A stretch of DNA of 64,000 bases from Benincasa hispida. Its lineage: Eukaryota > Streptophyta > Magnoliopsida > Cucurbitales > Cucurbitaceae. Of the stretch, positions 46,216 to 57,197 are shown piece after piece (within the stretch, counting starts at the first letter, position 1; each line of letters starts with the position of its first letter). The position numbers were made by a program, and so were the translations under genes. The notes under the pieces are model-generated. The model saw only the letters and a program-made list of their open reading frames with translations. It had not been told where the DNA came from and did no database searches. Location of the stretch: positions 30,914,789 to 30,978,788 of the forward strand of contig NC_052350.1 in the NCBI RefSeq assembly GCF_009727055.1, given 5' to 3'.

Positions 46216-47628
46216 AACATCTGGAGACTTCGCTGCTTCCTAGTGTGTCACGGCGTACATTCGCCCCTGCTGCTGAGGTCGACCTACGACATTCTTCTGC
46301 TTGGCACCACTTGACCCTTCGCCTCGATTTTCAACACTCTTTGGTTGGTTAACTATCTGGGGGGTTGGCTATTGTGCTGTTGGAACGTCCCTGTTCACCT
46401 GGGGATAGTCCCTCTTGAAATGCCCTGTTTGTCCACATTGAAAACATACACCTCTGCCACTATAACATGCCCCAAAATGCCTCTTGCCACAACTAGGGCA
46501 CGTCGATCTCTTGTTTATGCTGGCTACCGACTCACCAGCTCGTGGCATCTCTAGTCGGCTAACTGCATTAGCAGAGGGTCTAATTTTTCTTTTCTTGGAT
46601 CCTTGCCAACTGGTTCCCCTAAATTGACTTCCACTAGTCTGAGTTGCAACTGAAGGTCAGGATCCCCTGTCTCTAGGCCCTACTACTGCCTCACTGCCTC
46701 TTGNATCCTTGCCAACTGGTTCCCCTAAATTGACTTCCACTAGTCTGAGTTGCAACTGAAGGTCAGGATCCCCTGTCTCTAGGCCCTACTACTGCCTCGT
46801 TGCCTCTTGGAAACTGCTCATCATATTCCAAACTCCGCTTGACTCGTGTTGTTGTTTCTACTAACTGGTTAAAATCTAGCCAATTAGCCGTATACGTCAC
46901 TGGAGTTCTGATTTCCTTCCTCAAATCTTGTTCAAATTTCCTGCGCCTATCTCTTTCCTCAGTAATAATCGGTAGAGCATACCGTGATAACTCTGTAAAT
47001 TTCTGCTCATATTCCGCCACTGACATCGTTCCCTGTGTTAATATGAGAAACTCATCCCTTTTTGCATCCTGGAACGAACTGAGTAATACTTGTCTTTAAA
47101 GGCCTTCCTGAACTCAGGACATAAAATCGCATCTGTGCTGGTTCGTCTGGCGGGTATCACTTCCCACAATTTCTCTGCTCCTTTCTGTAGTAGAAAGGTG
47201 GCAAGCCCTACTTTCTTGTCCTCTGGACAACTCGTAACATTGAAACATTTTTCAACTACATCCAACCATAACTCAACTTCAGCCGGATCTGTTGTACCTT
47301 CAAATGTTATAGCCCCTAGGGCTTTAAACCTCTCAATACCGTATTTTTTCTCTGGGTCAGCTCGTACAGAGCCCACACTGGCTGCTAATCTCTGCACTGT
47401 CCTGTTAAAAACTACATCTTCTAGCTAAGAATCCACCCTTGCCTGGGGAGTACTAGACTCTCCCTCAGACATCGTTTCCTGACCCACTGGATTATTCACC
47501 TTCTTTTTCCCACCCGGTGGGTTCTCTCTAACCTTCGGGTCATTATTGGTAGGGTCAGTATTCCTACCACCTATCTGCTTACTCGGTCTGCCACGTTGCC
47601 TCGACATTTCACCTAATACAATGTACAC
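46216..47628 (-). pseudogene. Chromovirus gag
   Basis: Starts at an ATG near 47604 with MSRQRGRPSK. A stop follows, then the gag body (47038-47397 with WLDVVEKCFNV; 46763-47026 with MSVAEYEQKFTELSRYA), then the nucleocapsid with two cysteine clusters (CPSCGKRHFGAC and CFQCGQTGHFKRDYP, about 46430-46510). In the second, the final cysteine is Y. A 105-bp stretch is repeated around an N at 46704, so the coding state here cannot be judged until the assembly is fixed. Stops occur between the pieces. Confidence 0.9.
46599..46809. other. Assembly gap (single N) with 105-bp duplicated flanks
   Basis: 46599-46703 and 46705-46809 are nearly identical (one small difference, tcactgcc against tcgttgcc) and are separated by one N at 46704. 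This is the signature of two overlapping contig ends joined without merging. Confidence 0.9.
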
Positions 47629-47697
47629 ATGTTAGGGACTCACATTTAGGGACTTAGACCTATGCATGAACTTCCCCTCTCATTCCCAAAATCTTAT

Positions 47698-47709
47698 GCT
47701 TTGATACCA
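47698..47709 (-). other. Primer binding site of the chromovirus
   Basis: On the minus strand TGGTATCAAAGC, one change from the Met-tRNA type site used by the other elements, three bases inside the 5' LTR. Confidence 0.8.
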
Positions 47710-48399
47710 ACTTATCACACCCCCTCCTAGATTACCCTTTTATTCTGGAAGAGAATATGACCGTGGTAGTTACTAGCCCTACTGCCAACACCCACCACCC
47801 AAGACTTCTAATCTAAATACCAACATGTTTAAAACATTAGTAATATACGCATACAGCAAACCCCCATTAAGGTTCTAAAAAGATTACATAAATACATGCA
47901 CACAACCATGACATAACATTTACAGAAAAATATTCACAGATGGCCCAAACATTCCTAAAGAAGCCCTAGTCCCTCTCAAAACATTCGTACATAAACAGAT
48001 CATCAACCTAAGTCTTCTTAATAAGCTGAGTCTTTCAGTGGCAAGCAGCAGCAGGATCAACCCTGAGGAAACTGATCGCTACCTGAAAAGGGAAACATAG
48101 AAATCCAGTGAGCTAAAAGCCCATTGAGTGACTATAGATTCGTATAACATCAAGAATTACATCACTATAAACCTATAAATATACTAATGAGTAACTCAAG
48201 CATTAATCTCTAAATGTAGCTTTAAACCATTCTTAAACATCATTAAACATCATTATTCCCTAGTTGAGAACGAGTCTAACCGCTCTAGCTCCCAACGTTT
48301 ATTACCAGCCAAGAGACCCATACTTTGGCCTCTCATTCATAACTGCCTACGTTCACGTGGTCATGCTAAGTACCATCATATCTTAAGTACTTATGCTCG

Positions 48400-48660
48400 G
48401 ATACCTTCTCAAACTTGTCCTTCAGTATCGAGCTATTAAGATACGTTCTCAAATATCCTTCGGTATCAAGTTGGTCAGGTACCTTCTCAAATTTCCTTCG
48501 GTACCAAGTTGATTAGATACCTTCTCAAATGTCCTTTGGCACCCAGTTGGTCAGGTACGTTCTCAAATTTCCTTCCGTACCAAGTTGATTAGATACCTTC
48601 TCAAATGTCCTTCGATATCCAGTCGGTCAGGTACCTTCTCAAATGTCCTTCGGTACCGGG
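48400..48660. repeat. 37-38 bp minisatellite in LTR
   Basis: Seven or so units of agataccttctcaaatgtcc and ttcggtaccaagttgatt, variants alternating between ggtacc and gatacc. The 3' LTR (41450-41540) keeps only about two to three units. Confidence 0.9.
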
Positions 48661-49099
48661 GTATTTTGTAACATCAAATTAAGTTCTATTGCCTATCATT
48701 TACATAAGAACTCATTCTTTCATAGCCTTCCCCTAGGAAACATATTATAAAATTAGAAACATAACTTTTGTAGTGATTACATGACATACCTTGGCCTGTT
48801 TTACACATATACAAGCCAGGAAATATGCATTAAGTTATTCTCCAACCATTGGTTGTTTGGGGAAGTATAAATTCATCATTAATGTCACTGTAACTTACTT
48901 GATCTTATATACATAAGTATTGGAGACATTAATTCACTTAGTCACTCACCGCTCTTCAGGGCTCTCAACGGTTTATACGCCTCTCCTAGCTCTTCTTGGC
49001 CTGAAAGGACATAATTCTCGGTTAACTACTTAGAATTCTTAGTAAAATACCTCAAATAATTCATTTACTAAAGGAACTTTCATCAACAAAGATAGCTCT

Positions 49100-49230
49100 A
49101 CTGGCGAGATCCTCATGGGCGAGATCAGCGAGATCCCCATTAGTGGATCGGCGAGATCCCCATGAGTGAGATCGGCGGGATCCCCATGAGCGAGATCGGC
49201 GAGATCCTTGCTAGCGAGATCAAGCTTTTC
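49100..49230. repeat. 24-bp GAGATC array (5' LTR copy)
   Basis: Counterpart of 41985-42130, with small unit differences. Confidence 0.85.
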
Positions 49231-49968
49231 CTGGAAAATTTTCATCCTAACAATACTCACCTTACCAGTGATACTCAGCCCAATTCCTAGTGAGATTTCC
49301 TTCTAGAGCGAGATCCTTATCACCAAAATCAGCGAGATTTCCTTTATAAGCAAGATCCTAATTCCCATATCTTGCTATAACTCCCCACAGTGAACTGTTT
49401 GTTTGTTCTTCCCAAGCAGTTGTCTGCTTATGCACCGATTCCCTGTTTTAACTTCAAAAATTCATAACTCAAAATCCAGAGCTCTTTTTAAGAAACTTCC
49501 TTCTACAAACTTGTTTAGAATTAAGTAACTTTCATAACTTAAAATTTCAGCCGAGAATTGCTTATAGTTTGGCCTAGAACTTCCAATCTTCACCTTGGGC
49601 CCTGACTAACTTGAGATTCTGCCTCCTCTGAACTTTCTTCACTTCTTGTTCTTCTCCTCTTGCAATCTTTCTCCAACAAGACAACCACTTAAACTAGATT
49701 CTCTCAGTTTTTGAATGGCACTGATTTTACTAAATTTTCTTATGTCAATTACCAAAGCCATGCTTTTGAATTTCTTCTTCTAAAAACTTCCCGCCGCCTC
49801 TCGAGTTCAAGGGTTAACCGCCACGTCACCCCTCATTTAAGATGTTTTTCCTTCCCTTCCATCATAATTCCTATAAATAAACATGAATTGCTACTTTAAT
49901 AAATATGTAATATAACATTCCTTTGGCTAAACATGCTTATCTAGAAAACCTAGAGTTCAAGGTTTACA

Positions 49969-51108
49969 TACAATATTTAAATCGTATTTAAATATTTCCA
50001 ACTCTCCATATTATTTAATTCATAATTAAACGATAAGTCATTAAGTACATCAAATATAATTAATGTTTACTTCCTAAATAAAATTTGAATGTTTCCAATG
50101 GACTTACAAATCATGAGTTCCAATGATAAGAGATTAACTGGGTAAACTCTTTAACCTAGTTAACCAACTGTTGTTAACTACTAGGACACTCCACTATAGC
50201 ACAATGGTTGTACTTTCCTCACTGTAGATATATTTCTTTCCACTCGATATAACCATGATTAGTAAGTTGATCCTTAAAAGGCTGTTCGTAATTACAGCTA
50301 GGTCAAAATTATCATTTTACCCCTATAATTACATCTTGTTCCTTAAGTCTCACTGATTCTCTAAGAAAAATTGGTTTGTGATTCAACCATCAAACCGAGT
50401 CCTTCTCAGGCCAATGAGAGGGTGGGACCCCTTATTAAAGACCCGGAGTCAAAACTTAAGAGGATTACCTATCTACTATCCCTAAAATCGGGTAGGAGAA
50501 AATTCTATCTTATAGGACTATGTCCTCAACTATCTACCAACTCTAATCCCTAAAATGGCAGACTTATTGAGTTGGGGAACTCAAACCACTCTAATCCATG
50601 TAGATTAAAGGATAATCCTGAATAAACAGAAGTTCATAGTTAGCTCAGAATTAAAATCGGGTTACCTAGGTCATCGTATTGAAATATGCAGTCTTAGTCA
50701 TAAATGGCATTATAAAGTAAAAGTGACTATTACTTGGTCCGATCTTATGCAAACTCATTGCATAGGATGCCCCCACTCACATGTCTTCACATGAATGATT
50801 TAGGATCACATTGTTTGTATCCAATATGAAGTGGGCCGCATCCATAATGTCCCCAGGATATGGGACCCAACCTTATCCCTATACTATAGATCGTTTTGGC
50901 TATTTACTCGAACTTGATCCACTTTTATGTCTTCGCATATACTTCAAGTATTCATGCTATAACCAGGGGTGCTTAGTTTATTGGATCTAGGGTTCTTAAC
51001 TGCAATTCACATATTCAATAACATCTTTTCTGAATAAATCTCAATAACAACTTTATTGTAAAATTAGTCCGTTTATTGTTTATAAACCATGAGTTTTAGA
51101 ACCCAACA
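49969..51108 (-). mobile_element. Ty1-copia LTR, U3 part (antisense)
   Basis: Continuation of 40110-40913 after the chromovirus insertion (TACAA repeated at 49969-49973). On the minus strand it starts TGTTGGGTTCTAAAAC at 51108. The blocks match 16680-17735 and 11880-12883. A 5-bp ATTTT follows the end. Confidence 0.85.
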
Positions 51109-52739
51109 ATTTTGTAGGTATTAAGCACAAATAGGTAGAATCGAGCTTGTGATGTCAATTTATGGTTGATTTAAAGCAAATTAGAGGTAATTTGAGCATC
51201 CAGACTTCAAAGGAGGAGAAATTACCAAAATGCTCTTGATCTGAGTGTTGAAACCCTATGTACAGCGTAGCTCGATGCTCTAAGACAAATTGACATGATC
51301 GTCGCAACATTGTAACCCTCACTCAACGCTACAACGCAACGTTGTAAGGCAGTAGTTGCCTAAACAGGGTAGCGTCGCAACACTACCCTTAGCGTCACAA
51401 TGCTTCGAAGATGGACAGAAATCCAATGCATCCGCACAAATGAGCATCACACCACCGTCGCGCCTCTACGCCAATTCTCAATGGCTGAATTGTGTAATTG
51501 CGTCGCAATGCTCCTACTACCATTGCGACATTGCGACTACTATATAAAATGATTCTTTCCAAATTAGGTTGGGGGAGAGAGGAGAGTTAGACTATCTTAG
51601 AGAGCATTTTGCTTGGTTTTTGCGATTCCAGGACAAAACTCATGAGATTTTTTTTTTTTTTCTAATTTGGAGTTGAAATTGTATATCTTGGCATTGTGAT
51701 TCAATATTGATGAACAATTGAAGGCCACAATGTTGGTTTTTTAGGTTTCTAGGAAGTTTCTTTAATTTTATGAGATTTCTTATAGATTTTTTACTGGATC
51801 TTTATGTTTCTTTATGATTTCCATTCTCCGATTCAATTTCTACCACAAGCATATAGTGAATTGACGACTCAAATTTCTTATATATTTGTCTTTTCTATGC
51901 ATGAATTTAATGTCTGAAACTGCATGGAAAGTATGCTTGATTAAATAGCAAAAGGTTTTAGTATTAGTTTGAGTATGATTTCTAGTAAGTTGATCTTATT
52001 AATACAAAACCTAAAGATTGGAAATGCATTAGGATAGAATTGGTCATTCTTTCTTAATGTCTTAATCAATCCAAGAATGTAATGTAATTAAGTAAATTGC
52101 CTTTGTAACTAGCTTAGTTAATTTAAAGACTAACGACATATTGATTCCCATTAGGGTGTTTGTATGGGTTGTCCCTACATTTGACTAGGCTTAAGAAATA
52201 GTTAATTCAAGATTGTTTTCATAATTAATCGATGATTAGATTCATAGAAAATCCCACGATCTCTAAACTGATGAAGGTAATCTTGTGTTCAATCTCTCTC
52301 TTTCTCAAACTGTCTTACTTTCCGCATTTTAATTTCCACATTTAGTTTTCCTGTCAATCAAACAACAAAAATCCCCCGTTTTTATTTCTTTTCATAGTTA
52401 AATTTAGCTTAAGATGGATTTAATTCTTGGCATTTCTATTGTTCGACCCCATATTTGCCACTTGTACCACCTAGTTGTTTAAGTAGTAGTTCGGTGAATT
52501 ATAAATTTTATTTGTTTAGTTAGGGTTTGTGGGCAATGACAAAACTTCTGCCTAATAGTGAATCTATAATCACTTTATCTCTCGAGTAGTTAATTGTTAC
52601 CACTTCATTCGATTGGTTAAATGGAACCAAAAGTCAAATTTAGTCATACACTAAACTGAATGAACAGTTGCTTATCATTAAGCTCACTACAATGAGGATT
52701 AATTCATCATAGCTCACTAACAATTTAGCTACTCATGGA
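51109..52739. other. Unassigned repeat-like DNA with gttgcaacg words
   Basis: No gene. 51290-51540 is a cluster of gtcgcaac, aacgttgt and gcgtcgcaac words. A tatataaa (about 51540) and a ggagagaggagag stretch follow, as in an LTR promoter and leader. A line with attgttcgacccc near 52450 recalls the tail of Athila/Tat-type LTRs. Probably an old LTR of an unplaced gypsy family. Confidence 0.35.
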
Positions 52740-53256
52740 AGATAAATAAAAGAGGAAGAAGGGAAAATGTAATAATGGAAGTCATGATGTATATTAAAAT
52801 AAATCAAGGATGTTCGTTACAATAGGAAGAAGAAGATGTATAGAGATGAAAATACAGAGAATGATAAATAAAATAAAGAGATGAATAGATGAAGAGAATG
52901 ATCGCTAGCGGTAGCCGTTTCTTGCTTCCTACTGCGGTGGAATGATGGAGAGGAGCATCTTCCAAATTCTTCTTCTCCAACGGTGGTGGTGGCAATCCCT
53001 CTCAAGGAAGATTGCCTTGGGAATGGGGAATAGAATGTTGTCTGGAAATTCTCTTGAATTCCAGAGCATGTCACGGACGTCTCTCTTTTTCGCCTCGTGA
53101 TTTGAGTCTTAAAAGTGTTTTGAATGAAAATGGAGAATGGTGATATGTTGATAAGATGAATGAAGATGTATGATAGGTTAAATTCAATCTAAGTGAGAAA
53201 GATAGGTGATGCATTGGGGTGGATGCAAGCAAACTTGTAATTCGTACAAGCTTTCC
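52740..53256. other. Unassigned sequence, probably antisense LTR-like
   Basis: No supported gene. A-rich on the plus strand with many agatgaa words. Directly after the solo LTR the sequence continues (55576-55639) with an aagtcctgggtcgaacac piece like the tail of Athila-type LTRs on the minus strand. Confidence 0.3.
53252..53256. other. Target site duplication TTTCC (left)
   Basis: Pairs with TTTCC at 55576-55580. Confidence 0.85.
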
Positions 53257-55575
53257 TGTCACACACCCTCCCAGACTGCTTAAGTATCAATAAAGAGATC
53301 ATACTGAAACATAAGTCTTTACAATAACCTTATACTGAAATGTAAATTTTCCAAGCACTAAACATGTAAAGCTGCTATTATCATAAGTCCTTAAGCTAAA
53401 CTTAGTTGAGAGTAACTCTGATATGGTTAAATCCCAATGTCAAACCTTAGTCAAGAGAGAACCCTTTTGCTCAATCTCTCGATGTCTAATTACCAATGTG
53501 CACGTGGTTATAACTAAGTACCGTCATACCTTTGGTACTATAGCTCGGATACCTTCTCTAAGTCCTTCAGTATCGAGCTTGAAGTAACATTAGTCCTACT
53601 ATGACTTATTCTTTAAAGCATGTATACCTAAATTCATAGTAACATGTCTTTAAAGGATCTAATGCATGCTTTGTGCATATGAACACACATAAATAGTTTT
53701 ATAACATCCTTTCATACATGGCATGCATTTGAAAAACATAAACTCAAAGTTTGCTTAGAAAAACTACTTTTTAAAATAGCTAGCATGAGAATAATCTTTC
53801 TTAAAATCATGGATTCTTTAAAATCATTACAAATACTTAGTCACTCACAACTTTCGGGCTACTCCTTAAAAGTTGATATGCTTCTAGCAATGGTGTCAAT
53901 CTTGTGTACACAACAACATATATTTAGCTACTATCAATGGTCTCCCTTTTGAGACTAACTCTTAATTAAGCTTGCGTTTAGCCTTCCTTAGAAGACTTTT
54001 ACTCAAACACATACCTGGCTATAGGTCGAGCACTTAAAAATTTCCTTGAGGTTTAGGATCTTGCTATGCGGGCAACACACCTCACCAACGCATTCCCACT
54101 ATGCAACCAACACTTGCTCTAAGTATTCCTTCAGCCGCATATGGTCATTCACATAAGCATCTACGCGTCCTAGTCTTCAACGCAGGCCTTTTCACCCAAA
54201 ACATTAGGTTAAATGCATAGGAGTGCTTAGCCCTTCGTCTGCCCATGCGCCTATTTTGAGCTGCCTGCTTACTCAACCCAAGCAGCTACCTGCTTGTTCA
54301 CAGAATTTCAGATTCGACTTACTTCATCAGTAACTCAAGTTCTAAAACTTATCTCGAGATTCTTTCCTCTACAAACTTGTTTAAAATTGTCTTAGGAAGC
54401 CTACCTTAAAATTCCTTTTGGTTCAACCTAGAGCCTCAGTTCTTCAGCGATGGCCCAAATTCACCCACGAACTTAACCTCTTGTCACTTTCTTTCTTCTC
54501 TGGCCTTATTCTAGTGAGATCTTCTTTCAGTAGCCCAACCTCTGAAAGTAGACTTATAGATCTTTCCAACGACACCAAGAACTATTAATTTGCATGGAGG
54601 AATTGTTCAAACTAATCTTTTGAAGTTCATCCTCCCTTTTATACTACCACCCACCATATTTCATGAATTCTTATCATGACACCTCCACCTCAAGTGGGCT
54701 TAAATCATGAGATTAAGATAATTGGTGCCCCTAGTTGGTGCTTTTAGGCTGATTACTTCACCTACTATCAATGCATGTCTTCAACTAGGTTCAACGCACA
54801 CCATAGTTCTCACCAAGCCTACTCCATCGCATGTGCCTTGGCCTCCTCTTGGCTTCAATCATCATCGTAACTCTAGCCCTTTCAACTTTGCAAAGCCTGA
54901 CCAACATAAGCTCTACTCATCGCATGCTAAGCTTGATCATCACACACCTAGCCATCGCCCAAGCCACCGCTTGCTTTAATGCTCGATACTTGTCTTGTCG
55001 CAGCCCCATCGCATGTTAACCTTTAAGGCCTTGTTAGCGCGCTACATCTCAATGCACAGCCTTACCATCACTTCCCCTCGTGTGCGTGTGCTAGGTTGAA
55101 CACCCAGTCTCAAGCCAATGCAACAGCCCCATTAGCCATGCGTCCTATCTTTGGGAACACTCAACACCCTCCTTACGCACGTATACTAACCTCACAATAC
55201 TTGGTTGTCGCATGCCCTGTCTATGCATAGGGTTGCTTGCGCTCAACATGGCTCTTCTCGCCGTGCACATTCCAACGCATGGATTCTCCTCACTCGGCCA
55301 CACTTGGCTTGATTAAGAGCCCAACTAACCTCAAAAGTAAGGCCAATGCCCATGGCTCACCTCTAACGCCATCAAAAGGCCAACTCATGGCTACACTAAC
55401 AACACTTGGCCAATTTCTAGCTTCACCCAATAATCAAGCTTCTGAACTTAAAAATTTATTCCAACTCTTCACCCTCTTCCCTACAATTAGACATTAGTCT
55501 TATATTAACTTACTCACCATAATGGTCTCAATAGTAAATATACACAAGTAGGGAAATTAGGGTTCAAGGTTTACA
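53257..55575 (-). mobile_element. Solo chromovirus-type LTR, 2.3 kb, with target duplication
   Basis: Minus strand TGTAAACCTTGAACCC at 55575 to TGTGACA at 53257, flanked by perfect TTTCC repeats. No internal sequence, so it is a solo LTR. It shares the minisatellite unit (about 53530-53575) and the gaactcactg-type block with the others. U3 (54050-55400) is packed with words such as aacgcatgg, atgcgt and cgcatg. Several medium frames in U3 are chance products of these words. Confidence 0.93.
54050..55400. repeat. CGCATG/AACGC word-rich U3
   Basis: Many irregular copies of cgcatg, caacgca and ccatcgcatg. The vocabulary matches 80-430 and, inverted, the atgcgttgg words at 6965-7700. Confidence 0.7.
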
Positions 55576-55639
55576 TTTCCTAGATCAGATCTAAGTATAA
55601 ATCTAACTTAGGTTTTCTGGTAAGTCCTGGGTCGAACAC
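55576..55639 (-). other. Athila-type LTR tail piece (antisense)
   Basis: 64 bp similar to 56476-56535 (ctaagtataaatct; aagtcctgggtcgaacac). It joins 53256 on the other side of the solo LTR. Confidence 0.45.
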
Positions 55640-56410
55640 TGATAGGAAAAACATGCATAAAGCGGAAGCAAATAGAATCAATAAGCATTCTAATTACACT
55701 TAATTTGAGTTTAAAATCATGCTTAAAACAATTTAATAAAGAGGGTTTCATAGATATATATCTTTGTAGAATCTCTTCAAAGCCTTGCTGAATTCCACGA
55801 ATTGGATCTCCAAAACTCTAGTAGACTACTAAGAGAGTCTTCTCCACTATCCTCAGCCTTGGATTAGGTAGTGGAAACTTACCAATTGAGTTGTAATTTG
55901 AAAGGGTTTGAGACTGTTTGAGAGTAAAAAAGATTTTTATAGAATTTTCAAATTGCATGGTCTTCATGATTCTTAAAAAATGATGTATTTAACAATTTTA
56001 AACATGCAAGCACTCATATATTCAGCCAATTGACACCTCAATTTCACTAAGTGAGTGGGCAAGGTGTCAAAAAATGGAAAACCCCATTACCAACATCAAA
56101 TGTTGGATTTTCCCACTTTGAAATTCATTTTCCAAATTAAATTTGATTTAACTTAATCAAATTAAATCAAAATTCATTTTTTCTGAAAAATCATTTCTTT
56201 AAATCCTATTCATGTGTTCAATATTTAAATCAATATTTAATATTATAAGCTCCCCAATTTACGTTTAATTTCAATAAATTAAAACGTTTAATTATATCAA
56301 ATATATTTATCCAAATCCTAAAATTGAATTTGAACACTTCAAATTCACTCAATTTTCCAATCCAAGGTTTAATCTTTTACAAGCTAGTAGAGGGACCTTA
56401 TGGACCTATA
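55640..56410 (-). mobile_element. Ty1-copia LTR, 3' part (antisense)
   Basis: From tgataggaaaaacatgc (LTR end on the minus strand) through the ctagtagactac block to the gaccttatggacctataatgc block, where the U3 half is missing. It matches the 33952-35765 copy inverted. No primer site is next to it. Confidence 0.7.
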
Positions 56411-57197
56411 ATGCATAGTGAATATGATGAAATAATGATGTATATTGCGATGGTGGTGTATGCATTGCACATGCAAGTTTTCCTAGTAAAATCCAAGTAT
56501 AAATCCCACTAGGAGGCCTAGTAAGCCCAGGGTTGAACACAGGGACTATGGAGACAGTATGTGACGGTAAATTATGATTCCCTTGTAGTAACAATTAAAA
56601 CAATAAGTTGGTCGGTATGTTTATTTAAAATATAAATCCTATGCGGCAGAATTTAGGAAAGAGTTGATAACAGCGAAAGTTACAATGAGTATGCGGGGAA
56701 CGGGTTGAGAAGGGATTTAGCTAGCACTTCCTAAGATTGCGTTCAAGCTATGCGATCATGCTACACACACACAACAACAAATCATCTTCCAATGCAAATA
56801 CCATAGTTCCTATTTCTAGGATGCATGCGATGTATACGATGATGGCGATAGGACTTATTCCTAAGTTTCTATTCTTGTCGATGTGATGATGAATGATGCA
56901 CACATACACAAGGTGACCACATACTACCATATCCTATCTCTAGGGTGCATGCGATGCGTTAATAGCAAACATAACTTATTCCTAAGTTTCTAACTCTTGC
57001 TTATGCGGTTCTAATCTGACTCTCTCGATCCTAGATTCTAATATGACTTTCCCAAGCCTAGATTCTCTCCTTAGACCACACTCCCGAGCATCTTTAAAGG
57101 ATGAATGACGCATACATAATACAAGATGATCGCATAAAGTGAAGATATCAGGTTATGTTAGCTAAATGCTTCTCAACCCATTCAGAAGTTTAGTTAC
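56411..57197 (-). mobile_element. Athila-like LTR, 3' part (antisense)
   Basis: Inverted match to the second half of 28487-30118, for example the blocks around 29300-29600 and the gaccctggacttacc tail. A copia LTR inserted at 57198 truncates it. GTTAC at 57193-57197 would be the left target duplication of that copia. Confidence 0.8.

Larger units (their letters stand above)
40914..49968 (-). mobile_element. Full-layout Ty3-gypsy chromovirus (Tekay/Del-like), antisense, 9.06 kb
   Basis: The only element in the window with both LTRs, both target duplications, primer site, polypurine tract and all domains: gag, protease, RT, RNase H, integrase, chromodomain. It sits inside an antisense copia LTR. 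The two LTRs look more than 90% alike by eye, apart from a 317-bp length difference, so it is not a very young insertion. Every domain has stops or frameshifts, so it cannot make its own proteins. An assembly fault lies in gag at 46704. Confidence 0.95.
47713..49968 (-). mobile_element. 5' LTR of the chromovirus (2.26 kb)
   Basis: Minus strand TGTAAACCTTGAAC at 49968 to TGTGATA at 47713 (other LTR: TGTGACA). It keeps the full minisatellite zone (48400-48660) and a block with ccaagagacccatactttgg that the 3' LTR has lost. The U3 24-bp array is at 49100-49230. Confidence 0.93.

Noticed and set aside
52817..53262. Minus-strand frames that might be a small host gene
   Set aside because: Low-complexity serine/phenylalanine-rich composition, no motif, flanked by LTR pieces; overlapping frames are equally open.
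54722..55497. Several 60-86 codon frames that could be a small gene cluster
   Set aside because: All within the word-rich U3 of a solo LTR with clear target duplications.
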